This document shows, piece by piece, positions 17,688 to 25,550 of a DNA stretch of 59,549 nucleotides. The stretch's first letter is position 1. Each line of letters starts with the position of its first letter. The notes under the pieces are model-generated. The model was not told where the DNA came from and did not search any database. It saw only the letters and a program-made list of their open reading frames with translations. The translations under genes were made by a program, and so were the position numbers. This DNA is from Streptomyces sp. AJS327 (GTDB taxonomy: Bacteria > Actinomycetota > Actinomycetes > Streptomycetales > Streptomycetaceae). The stretch lies in NCBI RefSeq assembly GCF_013450295.1, contig NZ_SKBR01000006.1:1-59549 (forward strand). The letters run 5' to 3'.

Positions 17688-18056
17688 CTACTCGCGCGCG
17701 GGCTCCACCGCGATCACCTCGGAGCGCTCCCGGAGCATCCGCTCGTCCCCCCAGAGGCCGAGCGGCACCAGCGCGTGGTTCAGCGTGCGCCCGTGTTCCG
17801 TCAGGGAGTACTCCACCCGCGGCGGCACCTCGGCGTAGACCTCGCGGTGCACGAGACCGTCCTCCTCCAGCTCCCGCAGGTGCTGCGTCAGCATCTTCTC
17901 GCTCACCCCGGCCATGGCACGGCGCAGCTCGGCGAAGCGCCGCACGCCGTGCGAGTCCAGCTCCCAGAGGATCGTCGACTTCCACTTGCCGTTCAGGACG
18001 TCGATCGCGGCGTCGACACCGCAGACGTACGGCCCGCGTCTGGGCGTTCTGGCCAT
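17688..18056 (-). CDS. HxlR-family winged-helix transcriptional regulator
   Basis: This 122-residue HxlR-type regulator has the family motif set: Cys12 just before the first helix (YVCGVDAAIDVLNGKWK), the recognition region SEKMLTQHLRELEEDGLV and the wing (PPRVEYSLTEHGR). The N-terminal Cys is the redox/electrophile sensing residue in related quinone sensors such as YodB and QorR. The ATG at 18056 has AAGGGGG upstream; an in-frame TTG six codons earlier is less likely. It is divergent from an NAD(P)-dependent oxidoreductase, and inverted repeats occupy the short gap, so it probably controls itself and that gene. Confidence 0.88.
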   Translation of the reverse strand: MARTPRRGPYVCGVDAAIDVLNGKWKSTILWELDSHGVRRFAELRRAMAGVSEKMLTQHLRELEEDGLVHREVYAEVPPRVEYSLTEHGRTLNHALVPLGLWGDERMLRERSEVIAVEPARE

Positions 18057-18080
18057 CCTGATCCCCCTTACCAAAAGGTG

Positions 18081-18106
18081 AGTACCGCAGAAAAAAGTAG
18101 GTACTT
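18081..18106. promoter_or_regulatory. HxlR operator candidate between divergent genes
   Basis: AGTACC (18081-18086) and GGTACT (18100-18105) are inverted with a 13-base spacer; the second arm also sits in AAGTA-GG-TACTT (18095-18106). HxlR proteins are known to bind TACT/AGTA-type dyads. The site lies between the two start codons, where it could repress both genes. Confidence 0.6.
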
Positions 18107-18115
18107 CCGAGCGTA

Positions 18116-19093
18116 GTGACGCTCTCTGACCATGAGGGGGTGAACGCCGAACAGCACCACCCCACCAGTCAGACCAGTCCGAACAGCCAGACCAGCCAGA
18201 CCAGTCCGAACAGCCAGAAGGCCGCCGTCACCGTGATCGGGCTGGGCCCGATGGGCCAGGCGATGACGCGCACCCTGCTCACCACCGGCCACCCGGTCAC
18301 CGTCTGGAACCGCACCGCCAGCCGGGCGGACGGCGTCGTCGCCGACGGGGCGCGGCGCGCGGCGACGCCCGGCGAGGCGGTTGAGGCGAGCGACCTCGTG
18401 ATCCTGAGCCTCACCGACTACCGCGCGATGTACGAGATCCTCGACGACGCGACCGCCTCGCTCGCCGGACGGACGCTGGTCAACCTCAGCTCCGACACCC
18501 CCGACCGCACACGCGAGGCGGCCGGTTGGGCGGCGGGCCACGGCGCCACCTTCCTCACCGGAGGCGTCATGGTCCCTGCGCCGATGGTCGGCACGGAGGC
18601 GTCGCACGTCTACTACAGCGGCCCCGGCCCGACGATGGACCGCCACCTGGCGGCGCTGACCCCGCTGGGCACGCCGAGGTACCTGGGCGAGGACCCGGGC
18701 CTCGCCCAGCTGATGTACCAGGCCCAGCTCACGGTGTTCCTCAGCACCCTGTCCGCGATGATGCAGGGCACCGCGATGCTCGGTACCGCCGGTGTGCGGG
18801 CCGTGGAGACGCTGCCCGCGATGCTCGGCCTGGTCGCCTCGATCGGCGACATGCTGCGCGGTGCCGAGGAGGAGCTGGGCGCCGCGATGGACGCCGGAGA
18901 GCACCCCGGTGACCTCAGCTCGGTCACCATGATGGGCGCGACCGCCGACCACATCGTCGAGACCAGCACGTCCCTCGGCCTCGACACCACGCTCCCCCGG
19001 GCCGTACAGGCGCACTACCGGCGCGCGATCGGGGACGGACACGGCGGCGACGGCTGGACCCGCGTCGTCGACGGCATCCGTTCCCCGCGCTGA
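18116..19093 (+). CDS. NAD(P)-dependent beta-hydroxyacid/imine reductase-like oxidoreductase
   Basis: This 325-residue protein has an N-terminal Rossmann domain (VTVIGLGPMGQAM, about 38-50) of the 6-phosphogluconate/3-hydroxyisobutyrate dehydrogenase superfamily and an all-helical C-terminal domain (about 190-300). The classical catalytic Lys of hydroxyacid dehydrogenases is not obvious: the helix reads LAQLMYQAQLTVFL where those enzymes have K-x-x-N, so it resembles the imine-reductase branch. The first 35 residues are Ser/Gln/Thr-rich and encoded by a short direct repeat. The GTG start at 18116 was taken; a GTG at 18140 is possible. Probably induced through the divergent HxlR regulator. Substrate unknown. 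Confidence 0.82.
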   Translation: MTLSDHEGVNAEQHHPTSQTSPNSQTSQTSPNSQKAAVTVIGLGPMGQAMTRTLLTTGHPVTVWNRTASRADGVVADGARRAATPGEAVEASDLVILSLTDYRAMYEILDDATASLAGRTLVNLSSDTPDRTREAAGWAAGHGATFLTGGVMVPAPMVGTEASHVYYSGPGPTMDRHLAALTPLGTPRYLGEDPGLAQLMYQAQLTVFLSTLSAMMQGTAMLGTAGVRAVETLPAMLGLVASIGDMLRGAEEELGAAMDAGEHPGDLSSVTMMGATADHIVETSTSLGLDTTLPRAVQAHYRRAIGDGHGGDGWTRVVDGIRSPR

Positions 19094-19129
19094 CCGCGCG
19101 GGACCACCACCCGCCCCGCGCCCCGTACA

Positions 19130-19172
19130 CGCCCCGCCCCCACACCCGGGGAGCGGGTGCGGGGGCGGGGCG
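19130..19172. terminator. Bidirectional hairpin terminator between convergent genes
   Basis: Arms 19130-19148 and 19154-19172 pair over 19 positions with a single mismatch, around a 5-base loop. It lies between the oxidoreductase and DUF3017 genes and can serve both. Confidence 0.8.
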
Positions 19173-19192
19173 GGGGCCGAGGCCGCGCGGCC

Positions 19193-19690
19193 TCAGCGGA
19201 TGAGGAAGCGGACGATGTCCTCCAGGAAGGGGATGGACACCCAGGGGTTCGGCTGGGCCATCATCGCCAGCAGCACGATCGCGAAACCCAGTACGCCGTA
19301 GGTGAGCAGGTCGGTGAAGCGCGAGCGCACCGCGAGCATGCCGACGGCGGGCAGCGTCCAGCGCATCACGCAGCCCGCCAGCAGCGACAGCCCCACGATC
19401 AGCATCCCCGCCCGGAACTCGACGACGGTGACCAGCAGTCCGGCCAGCGCCCCGAGGCACACCACGAGCAGCGGCCACTGCCGGTAGGGGGCGGCGTGCT
19501 CGCCGCCGAGCGCCCGGCCGCCGCCCTCCGGCCGGGACGTTCCCCGGGTGAGCACGGGGAAGCGGCGGGACCTCGTCCGCGTGGCGACGGGCGGGGCGTC
19601 CTCCCCGGACGGCGCTTCCCCGGACGGCGCCTGCCCGGGCCGCTCCTCCCCGGACGGTGCCTCCGCCGCCCGCTCGTTCTCTTCAGCCAT
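19193..19690 (-). CDS. DUF3017 family membrane protein
   Basis: This 165-residue protein has a charged N-terminal tail of about 70 residues with repeated PSGE units (APSGEERPGQAPSGEAPSGE), followed by three hydrophobic segments (WPLLVVCLGALAGLLVTV, AGMLIVGLSLLAGCVM and LTYGVLGFAIVLLAMMA). It matches the DUF3017 family, which in Streptomyces lies immediately after folD. No function is known. The ATG at 19690 has GGGAGAGGGA upstream. The same-strand gap to folD is 310 bp, so cotranscription is uncertain. Confidence 0.85.
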   Translation of the reverse strand: MAEENERAAEAPSGEERPGQAPSGEAPSGEDAPPVATRTRSRRFPVLTRGTSRPEGGGRALGGEHAAPYRQWPLLVVCLGALAGLLVTVVEFRAGMLIVGLSLLAGCVMRWTLPAVGMLAVRSRFTDLLTYGVLGFAIVLLAMMAQPNPWVSIPFLEDIVRFLIR

Positions 19691-20000
19691 CGGCCGAGTC
19701 CCTCTCCCGTCCTTGCCTGTCCGCGTATGTCCGCTCCACCGACGGGGCCGACGCCCGCGCGTCCCGCCCCGGTTCCGCCACCCCGCACCGGTTCACCCTG
19801 ACGGGTCCGGCCCCGTTCCGCCGCCCCGGGCGCACCACGGGATGTCGTGGCCGCCCGCCGGGACGCGGAGCGCCGCGTCCGAACGGCCGCCCCGGCGCGG
19901 CCCGTCGAGCCACCCGGCCGGCACGGACCCGGCGCCAGCCCCAGCACGCCAGCTCCGGGGGTGGGCCGTCACACCGGCCCGCACGGGCCTGGCCGCCGGG
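19691..20000. other. 310-bp gap between folD and the DUF3017 gene
   Basis: GC-rich sequence with no gene, clear promoter or strong hairpin that I can support. Confidence 0.5.
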
Positions 20001-20855
20001 TCAGCCCGCCGCGCGCTCCGCCGCCTCGACGACGTTGACCAGCAGCTGAGCGCGGGTCATCGGCCCCACCCCGCCGGGGTTGGGCGCCACCCAGCCCGCG
20101 ACCTCGCGCACCCCGGGGTGCACATCGCCGACGATCTTGCCGTTCTCGTCCCGGCTCACGCCGACGTCCAGCACGGCGGCGCCCGGCCGCACGTGCTCCG
20201 GCCGGACCAGGTGCGGCACGCCCGCCGCGACCACCACGATGTCCGCCTGCCGCAGCTGTTCCGGCAGGTCGCGGGTGCCGGTGTGGCACTGGGTCACGGT
20301 GGCGTTCTCGCTGCGCCGGGTGAGCAGCAGCGGGAGCGAGCGGCCGACGGTCACTCCGCGCCCGACGACCACCACGTGCGCCCCGGCGATCTCCACGTCG
20401 TGCTCCCGGAGCAGCCGGATGATCCCCTGCGGGGTGCAGGGCAGCGGCGCGGGCTCGTTCAGCACCAGCCGCCCGAGGCTCATCGGGTGCAGTCCGTCCG
20501 CGTCCTTGGCCGGATCCATCAGCTGGAGCACCCGGTTGGTGTCGATACCGCGCGGCAGCGGCAGCTGGACGATGTACCCGGTGCAGGCCGGGTCCTCGTT
20601 CAGCTCCCGGACGACGGCCTCGATCTCCTCCTGGGTGGCCGTGCCCGGCAGTTCACGCTGGATGGAGTGGACGCCGATCTGCTGGCTGTCGCGGTGCTTG
20701 CCCGCCACGTACTTCTGGCTGCCCACGTCGTCCCCGACGAGCAGGGTGCCCAGGCCGGGCGTGACGCCCCGCTCCCTGAGCGCCGCCACCCGTTCGGTGA
20801 GCTGGGCCTTGATCGCGGCCGCTGTTGCTTTGCCATCGAGAATCTGCGCCGTCAT
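20001..20855 (-). CDS. folD: Bifunctional methylenetetrahydrofolate dehydrogenase/cyclohydrolase
   Basis: This 284-residue cytoplasmic enzyme oxidises 5,10-methylene-THF and hydrolyses the product to 10-formyl-THF, the formyl donor used by the PurN and PurH enzymes encoded nearby. The catalytic Tyr49/Lys53 motif (YVAGK) and the conserved DADGLHP segment (118-124) are present, as is the NADP-binding GRGVTVGRSLP. Length is typical. The ATG at 20855 has GGGAGG at good spacing; an ATG nine codons upstream lacks one. It is divergent from an FHA-like gene. Confidence 0.97.
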   Translation of the reverse strand: MTAQILDGKATAAAIKAQLTERVAALRERGVTPGLGTLLVGDDVGSQKYVAGKHRDSQQIGVHSIQRELPGTATQEEIEAVVRELNEDPACTGYIVQLPLPRGIDTNRVLQLMDPAKDADGLHPMSLGRLVLNEPAPLPCTPQGIIRLLREHDVEIAGAHVVVVGRGVTVGRSLPLLLTRRSENATVTQCHTGTRDLPEQLRQADIVVVAAGVPHLVRPEHVRPGAAVLDVGVSRDENGKIVGDVHPGVREVAGWVAPNPGGVGPMTRAQLLVNVVEAAERAAG

Positions 20856-21000
20856 GGGTCCATCCTCCCGGATGGACGGCACCGCTCACCAACGGGTCTC
20901 ACGCTGGGCGGCGGAAGGCCCCCGGGACGGCGCGACGGGGCCACGCCGGGGCGCGTGGGCGCGCGGCGCGAGCGGGCACCAAACGGAGTGTCCGACTCCC

Positions 21001-21047
21001 GTGACAGCGGTGGCGCACCGGTGACAGGCGTACGGCGACGGTGACAG
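21001..21047. promoter_or_regulatory. Three GTGACAG direct repeats at exact 20-bp spacing
   Basis: GTGACAG occurs at 21001-21007, 21021-21027 and 21041-21047, with unrelated spacer sequence between copies. Two-helical-turn spacing puts all copies on one face of the DNA, as for a tandemly bound activator or repressor. The array lies between divergent folD and the FHA-like gene, about 95 bp before the latter's start. Confidence 0.5.
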
Positions 21048-21141
21048 CCCTGCGGCGGATCGACGTGACGCGCGGGGAAACCGTGCGGCGACGCCCGCCC
21101 ATTCCCTACGCTGAACCGCATCCGTGGGGGAAGGACGGACC

Positions 21142-21909
21142 ATGTACAGCATCATCGTGGTGCCCGAGAGCGGCGGTGCGCTGGAGGGGCAGTTCCGGCT
21201 CGCGCCCGGGGAGACCCTGGGGTTCGGCCGGATGCCCGCCGTCTCCCCGCTCACCCGGGGCAGCGGCGGCAGTCTCACCCTCGGACACCGTGCCATCCCC
21301 CGCTCGGCGGGGCTGATCACCGCCACCGGCGCCTTCTGGACGCTCACCAACCTCAGCCGGGATCTGACGTACCTGGTGGAGAACCCGGAGAGCCCCGGCG
21401 AACACGTCCGGATCGCGCCGGGCCGGGCGGACGCCCCGGTGCCCTTCGAGTTCTCCCGGGTCGTCCTGCCCGCCGCGAACCAGCGGCTGACCTTCGACGT
21501 GTGGGCACCCCGCCACGACTACCTGGAGGGGCCGGACGACGCCGAACCGGCGGGCGTCGCCCCCGCCGCCACCCCGGCCTTCCCCCTCGACCGGGACAAA
21601 CGGTACTTCCTGGTGCTCGCCGCGCTCTGCGAACCCCGACTGCGCGACCACCCCACCGCCCCGCCACCCAGCGTCAAGGAGGTCGTGCGCCGACTCCGCC
21701 CGCTCTGGCCCGGCATCTCCCGCGCCGGAGTCGAGTGGAACCTCGACTACCTCGCCGTCAAGGTCGGCCTGCGCCCCGCGCCCGGCGGCGCGGAGGACGA
21801 CCGGGGACGCCAGGGCCTGGCCGAGACCCTCGCCGCCCTCGCCCTCCGCTTCGAGCTGGTCACCGAGGACGACCTGGAGGTCCTCAACCCCTCCCTCGTC
21901 CCCCTCTGA
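21142..21909 (+). CDS. FHA-like protein with C-terminal winged-helix-like segment
   Basis: This 255-residue soluble protein has an N-terminal beta-rich part (IIVVPESGGALEGQFRL, PGETLGFGR, then TNLSRDLTYLVEN) arranged like a forkhead-associated domain, though the usual GR-x-S and SxxH motifs are not clearly kept. After a linker, residues about 150-250 (FLVLAALCEPRLRD, VKEVVRRLRPLWPGIS, GVEWNLDYLAVKVGL) look like a helical DNA- or protein-binding unit found in actinobacterial FHA proteins. The ATG at 21142 has GGAAGGA upstream. It could act in Ser/Thr-kinase signalling, but this is inferred from the family only. Confidence 0.7.
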   Translation: MYSIIVVPESGGALEGQFRLAPGETLGFGRMPAVSPLTRGSGGSLTLGHRAIPRSAGLITATGAFWTLTNLSRDLTYLVENPESPGEHVRIAPGRADAPVPFEFSRVVLPAANQRLTFDVWAPRHDYLEGPDDAEPAGVAPAATPAFPLDRDKRYFLVLAALCEPRLRDHPTAPPPSVKEVVRRLRPLWPGISRAGVEWNLDYLAVKVGLRPAPGGAEDDRGRQGLAETLAALALRFELVTEDDLEVLNPSLVPL

Positions 21910-21954
21910 CCCCAACACCCCCCGACCCGGGACAGTCACCAACTCCCGTCAGGG

Positions 21955-22009
21955 CGGGACCTGTTCGTCACGCGGGACGTGTTCGTCGACGGGCGGGGCG
22001 TGTTCGTGC
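21955..22009. repeat. Three imperfect 16-bp direct repeats
   Basis: Copies near CGGGACGTGTTCGTCG occur at 21955-21970, 21973-21988 and 21994-22009, between the convergent FHA-like and purH genes. Origin and role are unknown. Confidence 0.6.
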
Positions 22010-22027
22010 GAGCGGTTGGCGTGCCGT

Positions 22028-22067
22028 GGTCCCACGGGGCCGGCTGCGCGCCGGGGCCCGTGGGACC
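22028..22067 (-). terminator. Hairpin terminator downstream of purH
   Basis: GGTCCCACGGG (22028-22038) pairs with CCCGTGGGACC (22057-22067), and the stem extends inward through GCCGGC-like pairs with a small bulge. It begins 15 bp after the purH stop. Confidence 0.75.
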
Positions 22068-22081
22068 GGTGGCGGAACGGC

Positions 22082-23671
22082 TCAGTGGAAGAAGTGCCGG
22101 GTGCCGGTGAGGTACATGGTGATGCCCGCGGCCTTCGCCGCCTCCACCACCGCCTCGTCCCGGACGGATCCGCCCGGCTGGGCGACCGCTCGCACCCCGG
22201 CGGCCGTGAGGACCTCCAGGCCGTCCGGGAAGGGGAAGAAGGCGTCGGAGGCGGCGAAGGAGCCCGCCGCCCGCTCCTCCCCGGCCCGGCTCACCGCGAG
22301 CCGCGCGGAGTCGACCCGGTTGACCTGGCCCATGCCGACGCCGACGGTGGCCCGGTCCTTGGCCAGCAGGATCGCGTTGGACTTCACCGCGCGGCTCGCC
22401 CGCCAGGCGAAGGCCAGCTCGGCGAGGTCGTCTCCGGTGAGCGGATCCCCGGCCACCAGGCGCCAGTTGGCCGGGTCGTCGCCCTCCGCCTGGAGCCGGT
22501 CGGCGACCTGCACGAGGGTTCCGCCCTCGATGGGCCGGAACTCCGCGGTGGCGCCCGGTGCCCCGGCGCAGCGCAGCACCCGGATGTTCTTCTTGCGGGA
22601 CAGCGCCTCCACGGCGCCCTCCGCGTAGTCCGGGGCGACGATGACCTCGGTGAAGATCTCCGCCACCTGTTCGGCCAACTCCCGGCTGACCGTCCGGTTG
22701 ACGGCGATGACCCCGCCGTAGGCGGAGAGCGGGTCGCAGGCGTGCGCCTTGCGGTGCGCCTCGGCCACGTCCGAACCGACGGCGATTCCACAGGGGTTGG
22801 TGTGCTTGATGATCGCCACGCAGGGGTCGGCGTGGTCGTACGCGGCCCGCCGCGCCGCCTCCGTGTCGACGTAGTTGTTGTACGACATCTCCTTGCCGTG
22901 CAGCTGTTCCGCGCCAGCGAGCCCGGCGCCGCTGCCGTCGGAGTAGAGCGCCGCGGGCTGGTGCGGGTTCTCGCCGTAGCGCAGCAGCCCGGTGCGGGCG
23001 AAGGTGGCGCCGACGAAGTCCGGCAGCCCGGAGTCGTCGACCGCCGCGTAGCCGTGCGCGAACCATCCGGCGACGGCCACGTCGTAGGCGGCGGTGTGCT
23101 GGAACGCCTCGGCGGCGAGCCGCTTGCGGGTGGCGAGGTCGAAGCCGCCGTCCGCGACGGCCTGGAGCACGTCCCCGTAGCGGGCGGGGTTGACGACCAC
23201 CGAGACCGAGGGGTGGTTCTTCGCGGCGGCGCGGACCATCGAGGGGCCGCCGATGTCGATCTGCTCCACGCACTCGTCGGGGGCTGCCCCGGAGGCGACT
23301 GTCTCCTGGAACGGGTAGAGGTTGACGACGACCAGCTCGAACGGTTCGACCTCCAGCTCGGCGAGCTGCGCGCGGTGGTCCTCGATCCGCTGGTCGGCGA
23401 GGATGCCCGCGTGTACCCGGGGGTGCAGGGTCTTGACGCGGCCGTCCAGGCACTCCGGGAAGCCGGTCACCTCCTCGACCGGCGTCACCGGCACCCCGGC
23501 CTCCGCGATCCGCCGGGCGGTCGAGCCGGTCGAGACGAGCCGCACGCCCGCCGCGTGCAGGCCGCGGGCCAGCTCCGGCAGCCCCCGCTTGTCGTAGACG
23601 CTGATCAGCGCGCGGCGGATCGGCCGCCGGTCGCTCGGGTCGGGGCTCTCACTGATGTCGTGCTCGCTCAT
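22082..23671 (-). CDS. purH: AICAR transformylase/IMP cyclohydrolase
   Basis: This 529-residue bifunctional enzyme performs the last two steps of IMP synthesis. The N-terminal third is the MGS-like cyclohydrolase domain (RALISVYDKRGL at the start; STGSTARRI). The remainder is the formyltransferase domain with KHTNPCGIAVGSD, SAYGGVIAVN and the C-terminal GSVRDEAVVEAA region. Length is typical. Its start overlaps the 3' end of purN by 23 bases, so the two are cotranscribed and probably translationally coupled. It uses 10-formyl-THF, linking it to folD. Confidence 0.98.
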   Translation of the reverse strand: MSEHDISESPDPSDRRPIRRALISVYDKRGLPELARGLHAAGVRLVSTGSTARRIAEAGVPVTPVEEVTGFPECLDGRVKTLHPRVHAGILADQRIEDHRAQLAELEVEPFELVVVNLYPFQETVASGAAPDECVEQIDIGGPSMVRAAAKNHPSVSVVVNPARYGDVLQAVADGGFDLATRKRLAAEAFQHTAAYDVAVAGWFAHGYAAVDDSGLPDFVGATFARTGLLRYGENPHQPAALYSDGSGAGLAGAEQLHGKEMSYNNYVDTEAARRAAYDHADPCVAIIKHTNPCGIAVGSDVAEAHRKAHACDPLSAYGGVIAVNRTVSRELAEQVAEIFTEVIVAPDYAEGAVEALSRKKNIRVLRCAGAPGATAEFRPIEGGTLVQVADRLQAEGDDPANWRLVAGDPLTGDDLAELAFAWRASRAVKSNAILLAKDRATVGVGMGQVNRVDSARLAVSRAGEERAAGSFAASDAFFPFPDGLEVLTAAGVRAVAQPGGSVRDEAVVEAAKAAGITMYLTGTRHFFH

Positions 23672-24314
23672 GTCCCAGACGTACCTTTCGTCCCTCGATG
23701 CTGTAGCCGTCGCGCGCGAGGCGACCCACGACGTCGACGAGGAGCCGTCGTTCGGCGTCCTTGATCCGCTCGTGCAGAGCGGACTCGTCGTCCCCCTCCA
23801 GGACGTCGACCGCGCTCTGCGCGATCACCGGTCCCGTGTCGACGCCGTCGTCGACGAAGTGGACGGTGCACCCGGTGACCTTGGCGCCGTACGCGAGCGC
23901 GTCCCGCACGCCGTGGGCTCCGGGAAAACTGGGCAGCAGCGCGGGGTGGGTGTTCACGAACCGGCCGCCGAAGCGCGCCAGGAACTCCGCCCCCACGACC
24001 TTCATGAACCCCGCCGAGACCACCAGGTCGGGCGCGTGGGCCGCGGTCGCCTCGGCGAGGGCCCGGTCCCAGGCGGCGCGGTCCGGATAGTCCCGCAGCC
24101 GCCGGACGAACGTGGGGATCCCGGCCCGCTCCGCCCGCCGCAGCCCCTCGACGCCCTCCCGGTCGGAGCCGACCGCGACGACCCGCGCCCCGTACGCCTC
24201 GGCGCCGCGCGCCTCGACGGCGTCGAGCAGGGCCTGGAGGTTGGTTCCGGAACCGGAGACGAGTACGGCGAGCCGGGCCGGAGGGCTGGACTGCCGGGGG
24301 TGCTGCGCGGCCAC
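23649..24314 (-). CDS. purN: Phosphoribosylglycinamide formyltransferase
   Basis: This 221-residue enzyme transfers a formyl group from 10-formyl-THF to GAR in purine synthesis. The phosphate loop VLVSGSGTNLQALL (18-31) and catalytic Asn121, His123 and Asp159 (FVNTHPALLPSFPG; DDGVDTGPV) are all visible. The GTG at 24314 is chosen because GAGAGGGAG lies just upstream and the conserved core begins soon after; the frame stays open far upstream but with no coding resemblance. The next gene, purH, overlaps it by 23 bases. Confidence 0.95.
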   Translation of the reverse strand: MAAQHPRQSSPPARLAVLVSGSGTNLQALLDAVEARGAEAYGARVVAVGSDREGVEGLRRAERAGIPTFVRRLRDYPDRAAWDRALAEATAAHAPDLVVSAGFMKVVGAEFLARFGGRFVNTHPALLPSFPGAHGVRDALAYGAKVTGCTVHFVDDGVDTGPVIAQSAVDVLEGDDESALHERIKDAERRLLVDVVGRLARDGYSIEGRKVRLGHERARHQ

Positions 24315-24539
24315 GGCGGGCTCCCTCTCGCACTTGGTTGCGCGGTCGGTGCGGACACGGATGCGGACGAACGAGCCGGTGAACGAGGGTTCCCGGGGAA
24401 CTCTGGACGGCCCCCGACCGTCGGCAACGATACCGGCACACACTCGGGCCCCCACGGGACGGGGGCGCACACGCCAGGTAGCGTCGGAGCCACGTGTCCG
24501 CATGTGCCGAAGCAACAACAAGGGGAAGACACTCTCCAC

Positions 24540-25394
24540 ATGACCGACCGACGCCGCGGTGCGGCCCCATCCGACAGCTCCTCCCGCGAGCCCCGCGAGG
24601 ACAACCCCTTCGCGCCTCCGCCGGAGGGGCGGCCGGAGCGACCGTGGCAGCCCCGCGATCCCGGGGACTCCTCGAACGGCGAGGGAGACGGCTCCTCCGG
24701 CCAGGATTCCGGTTCCGACGGCGACTCCGGCTCCGGGCAGAACGGCGGGCGCTGGGGCAGCCAGTGGAGCAGCCGCCAACCTGGTCGCGGCAGCGGCGGC
24801 TTCGGCCGCCCCTCCAACGGACAGGACGAGGGCGACGGCGGGCGCGGCAACGGCTCCGGCGGGCGCGGTATGCGCTGGGACCCGCGAGACCGGCTCCAGC
24901 GGCACGCCCGCTACTCCCTGCACACCGGCATCTGGGCGCTGTTCTTCGTGCTGTTCAGCCTGCCGCAGATCGCGCTGCTGCTCGGTGCGCTCTCGCTGTA
25001 CTGGGGCATCAACGCGCTGCGCGGCCGGAGGCAGCCGCAGGACGGCGAGGAGCGGGAGCGGCGCGGCGGGCGCGGCCGTCGTGGCGCCGAGCCGGAGGAC
25101 GTGGCCGGAACCGACCGGCACGGTGAGCCCGAGGGGGAGCGGCAGCCCACTCCGGGCGGGCCGCCGGTAGCGGTGGGCCCGGCGCAGGCGGCCAAGGCGC
25201 AGCGGACAGCGGCGATCAGCGGTCTGGTGACCTCCGGCCTCGCGCTCTGTCTGGTCGCCGCGACCTTCACCGTCGAGCTGGTCTACCGCGACTACTACGC
25301 CTGCGAGGAGGACTCGCTCACCACCGCGTCCCGCGAGGAGTGTGACCGGCTCCTTCCGGACAATCTCCGGTCCATCCTGGACAACCGGCCCTGA
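24540..25394 (+). CDS. Membrane protein with long Gly/Ser/Asp-rich N-terminus, DUF4190-like
   Basis: This 284-residue protein has about 120 residues of hydrophilic Gly/Ser/Asp/Arg repeats, then hydrophobic hairpins at about 128-160 (IWALFFVLFSLPQIALLLGAL) and 225-250 (ISGLVTSGLALCLVAATF), and a short Cys-containing tail (YYACEEDS...EECDRL). The two-helix pattern resembles DUF4190-type actinobacterial proteins. It is divergent from purN and convergent with the DUF6350 gene. Function unknown. The ATG has AAGGGGAAG about 12 bases upstream. Confidence 0.72.
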   Translation: MTDRRRGAAPSDSSSREPREDNPFAPPPEGRPERPWQPRDPGDSSNGEGDGSSGQDSGSDGDSGSGQNGGRWGSQWSSRQPGRGSGGFGRPSNGQDEGDGGRGNGSGGRGMRWDPRDRLQRHARYSLHTGIWALFFVLFSLPQIALLLGALSLYWGINALRGRRQPQDGEERERRGGRGRRGAEPEDVAGTDRHGEPEGERQPTPGGPPVAVGPAQAAKAQRTAAISGLVTSGLALCLVAATFTVELVYRDYYACEEDSLTTASREECDRLLPDNLRSILDNRP

Positions 25395-25516
25395 CCCGGA
25401 CGCCCCGACGCCGGGAGCGGTAGCCCTTCCCGGCCCCGGATTCCGGCGGACCCCGGCCAGGTTCCGCGCCGGGCTGCCCTCGGTCCGGGCCCTCGGTCCG
25501 GGCGGCCGTCGGACCG

Positions 25517-25550
25517 GGTCAGTCGGGGTGGGACCGGTCAGTCGGGGTGG
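25517..25550. repeat. Direct repeat spanning the stop codon of the DUF6350 gene
   Basis: GGTCAGTCGGGGTGG occurs at 25517-25531 and 25536-25550, offset by 19 bp. The second copy contains the stop codon and last codons of the minus-strand gene, so the end of the gene is duplicated just outside it, as also happens at icd. Confidence 0.8.
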
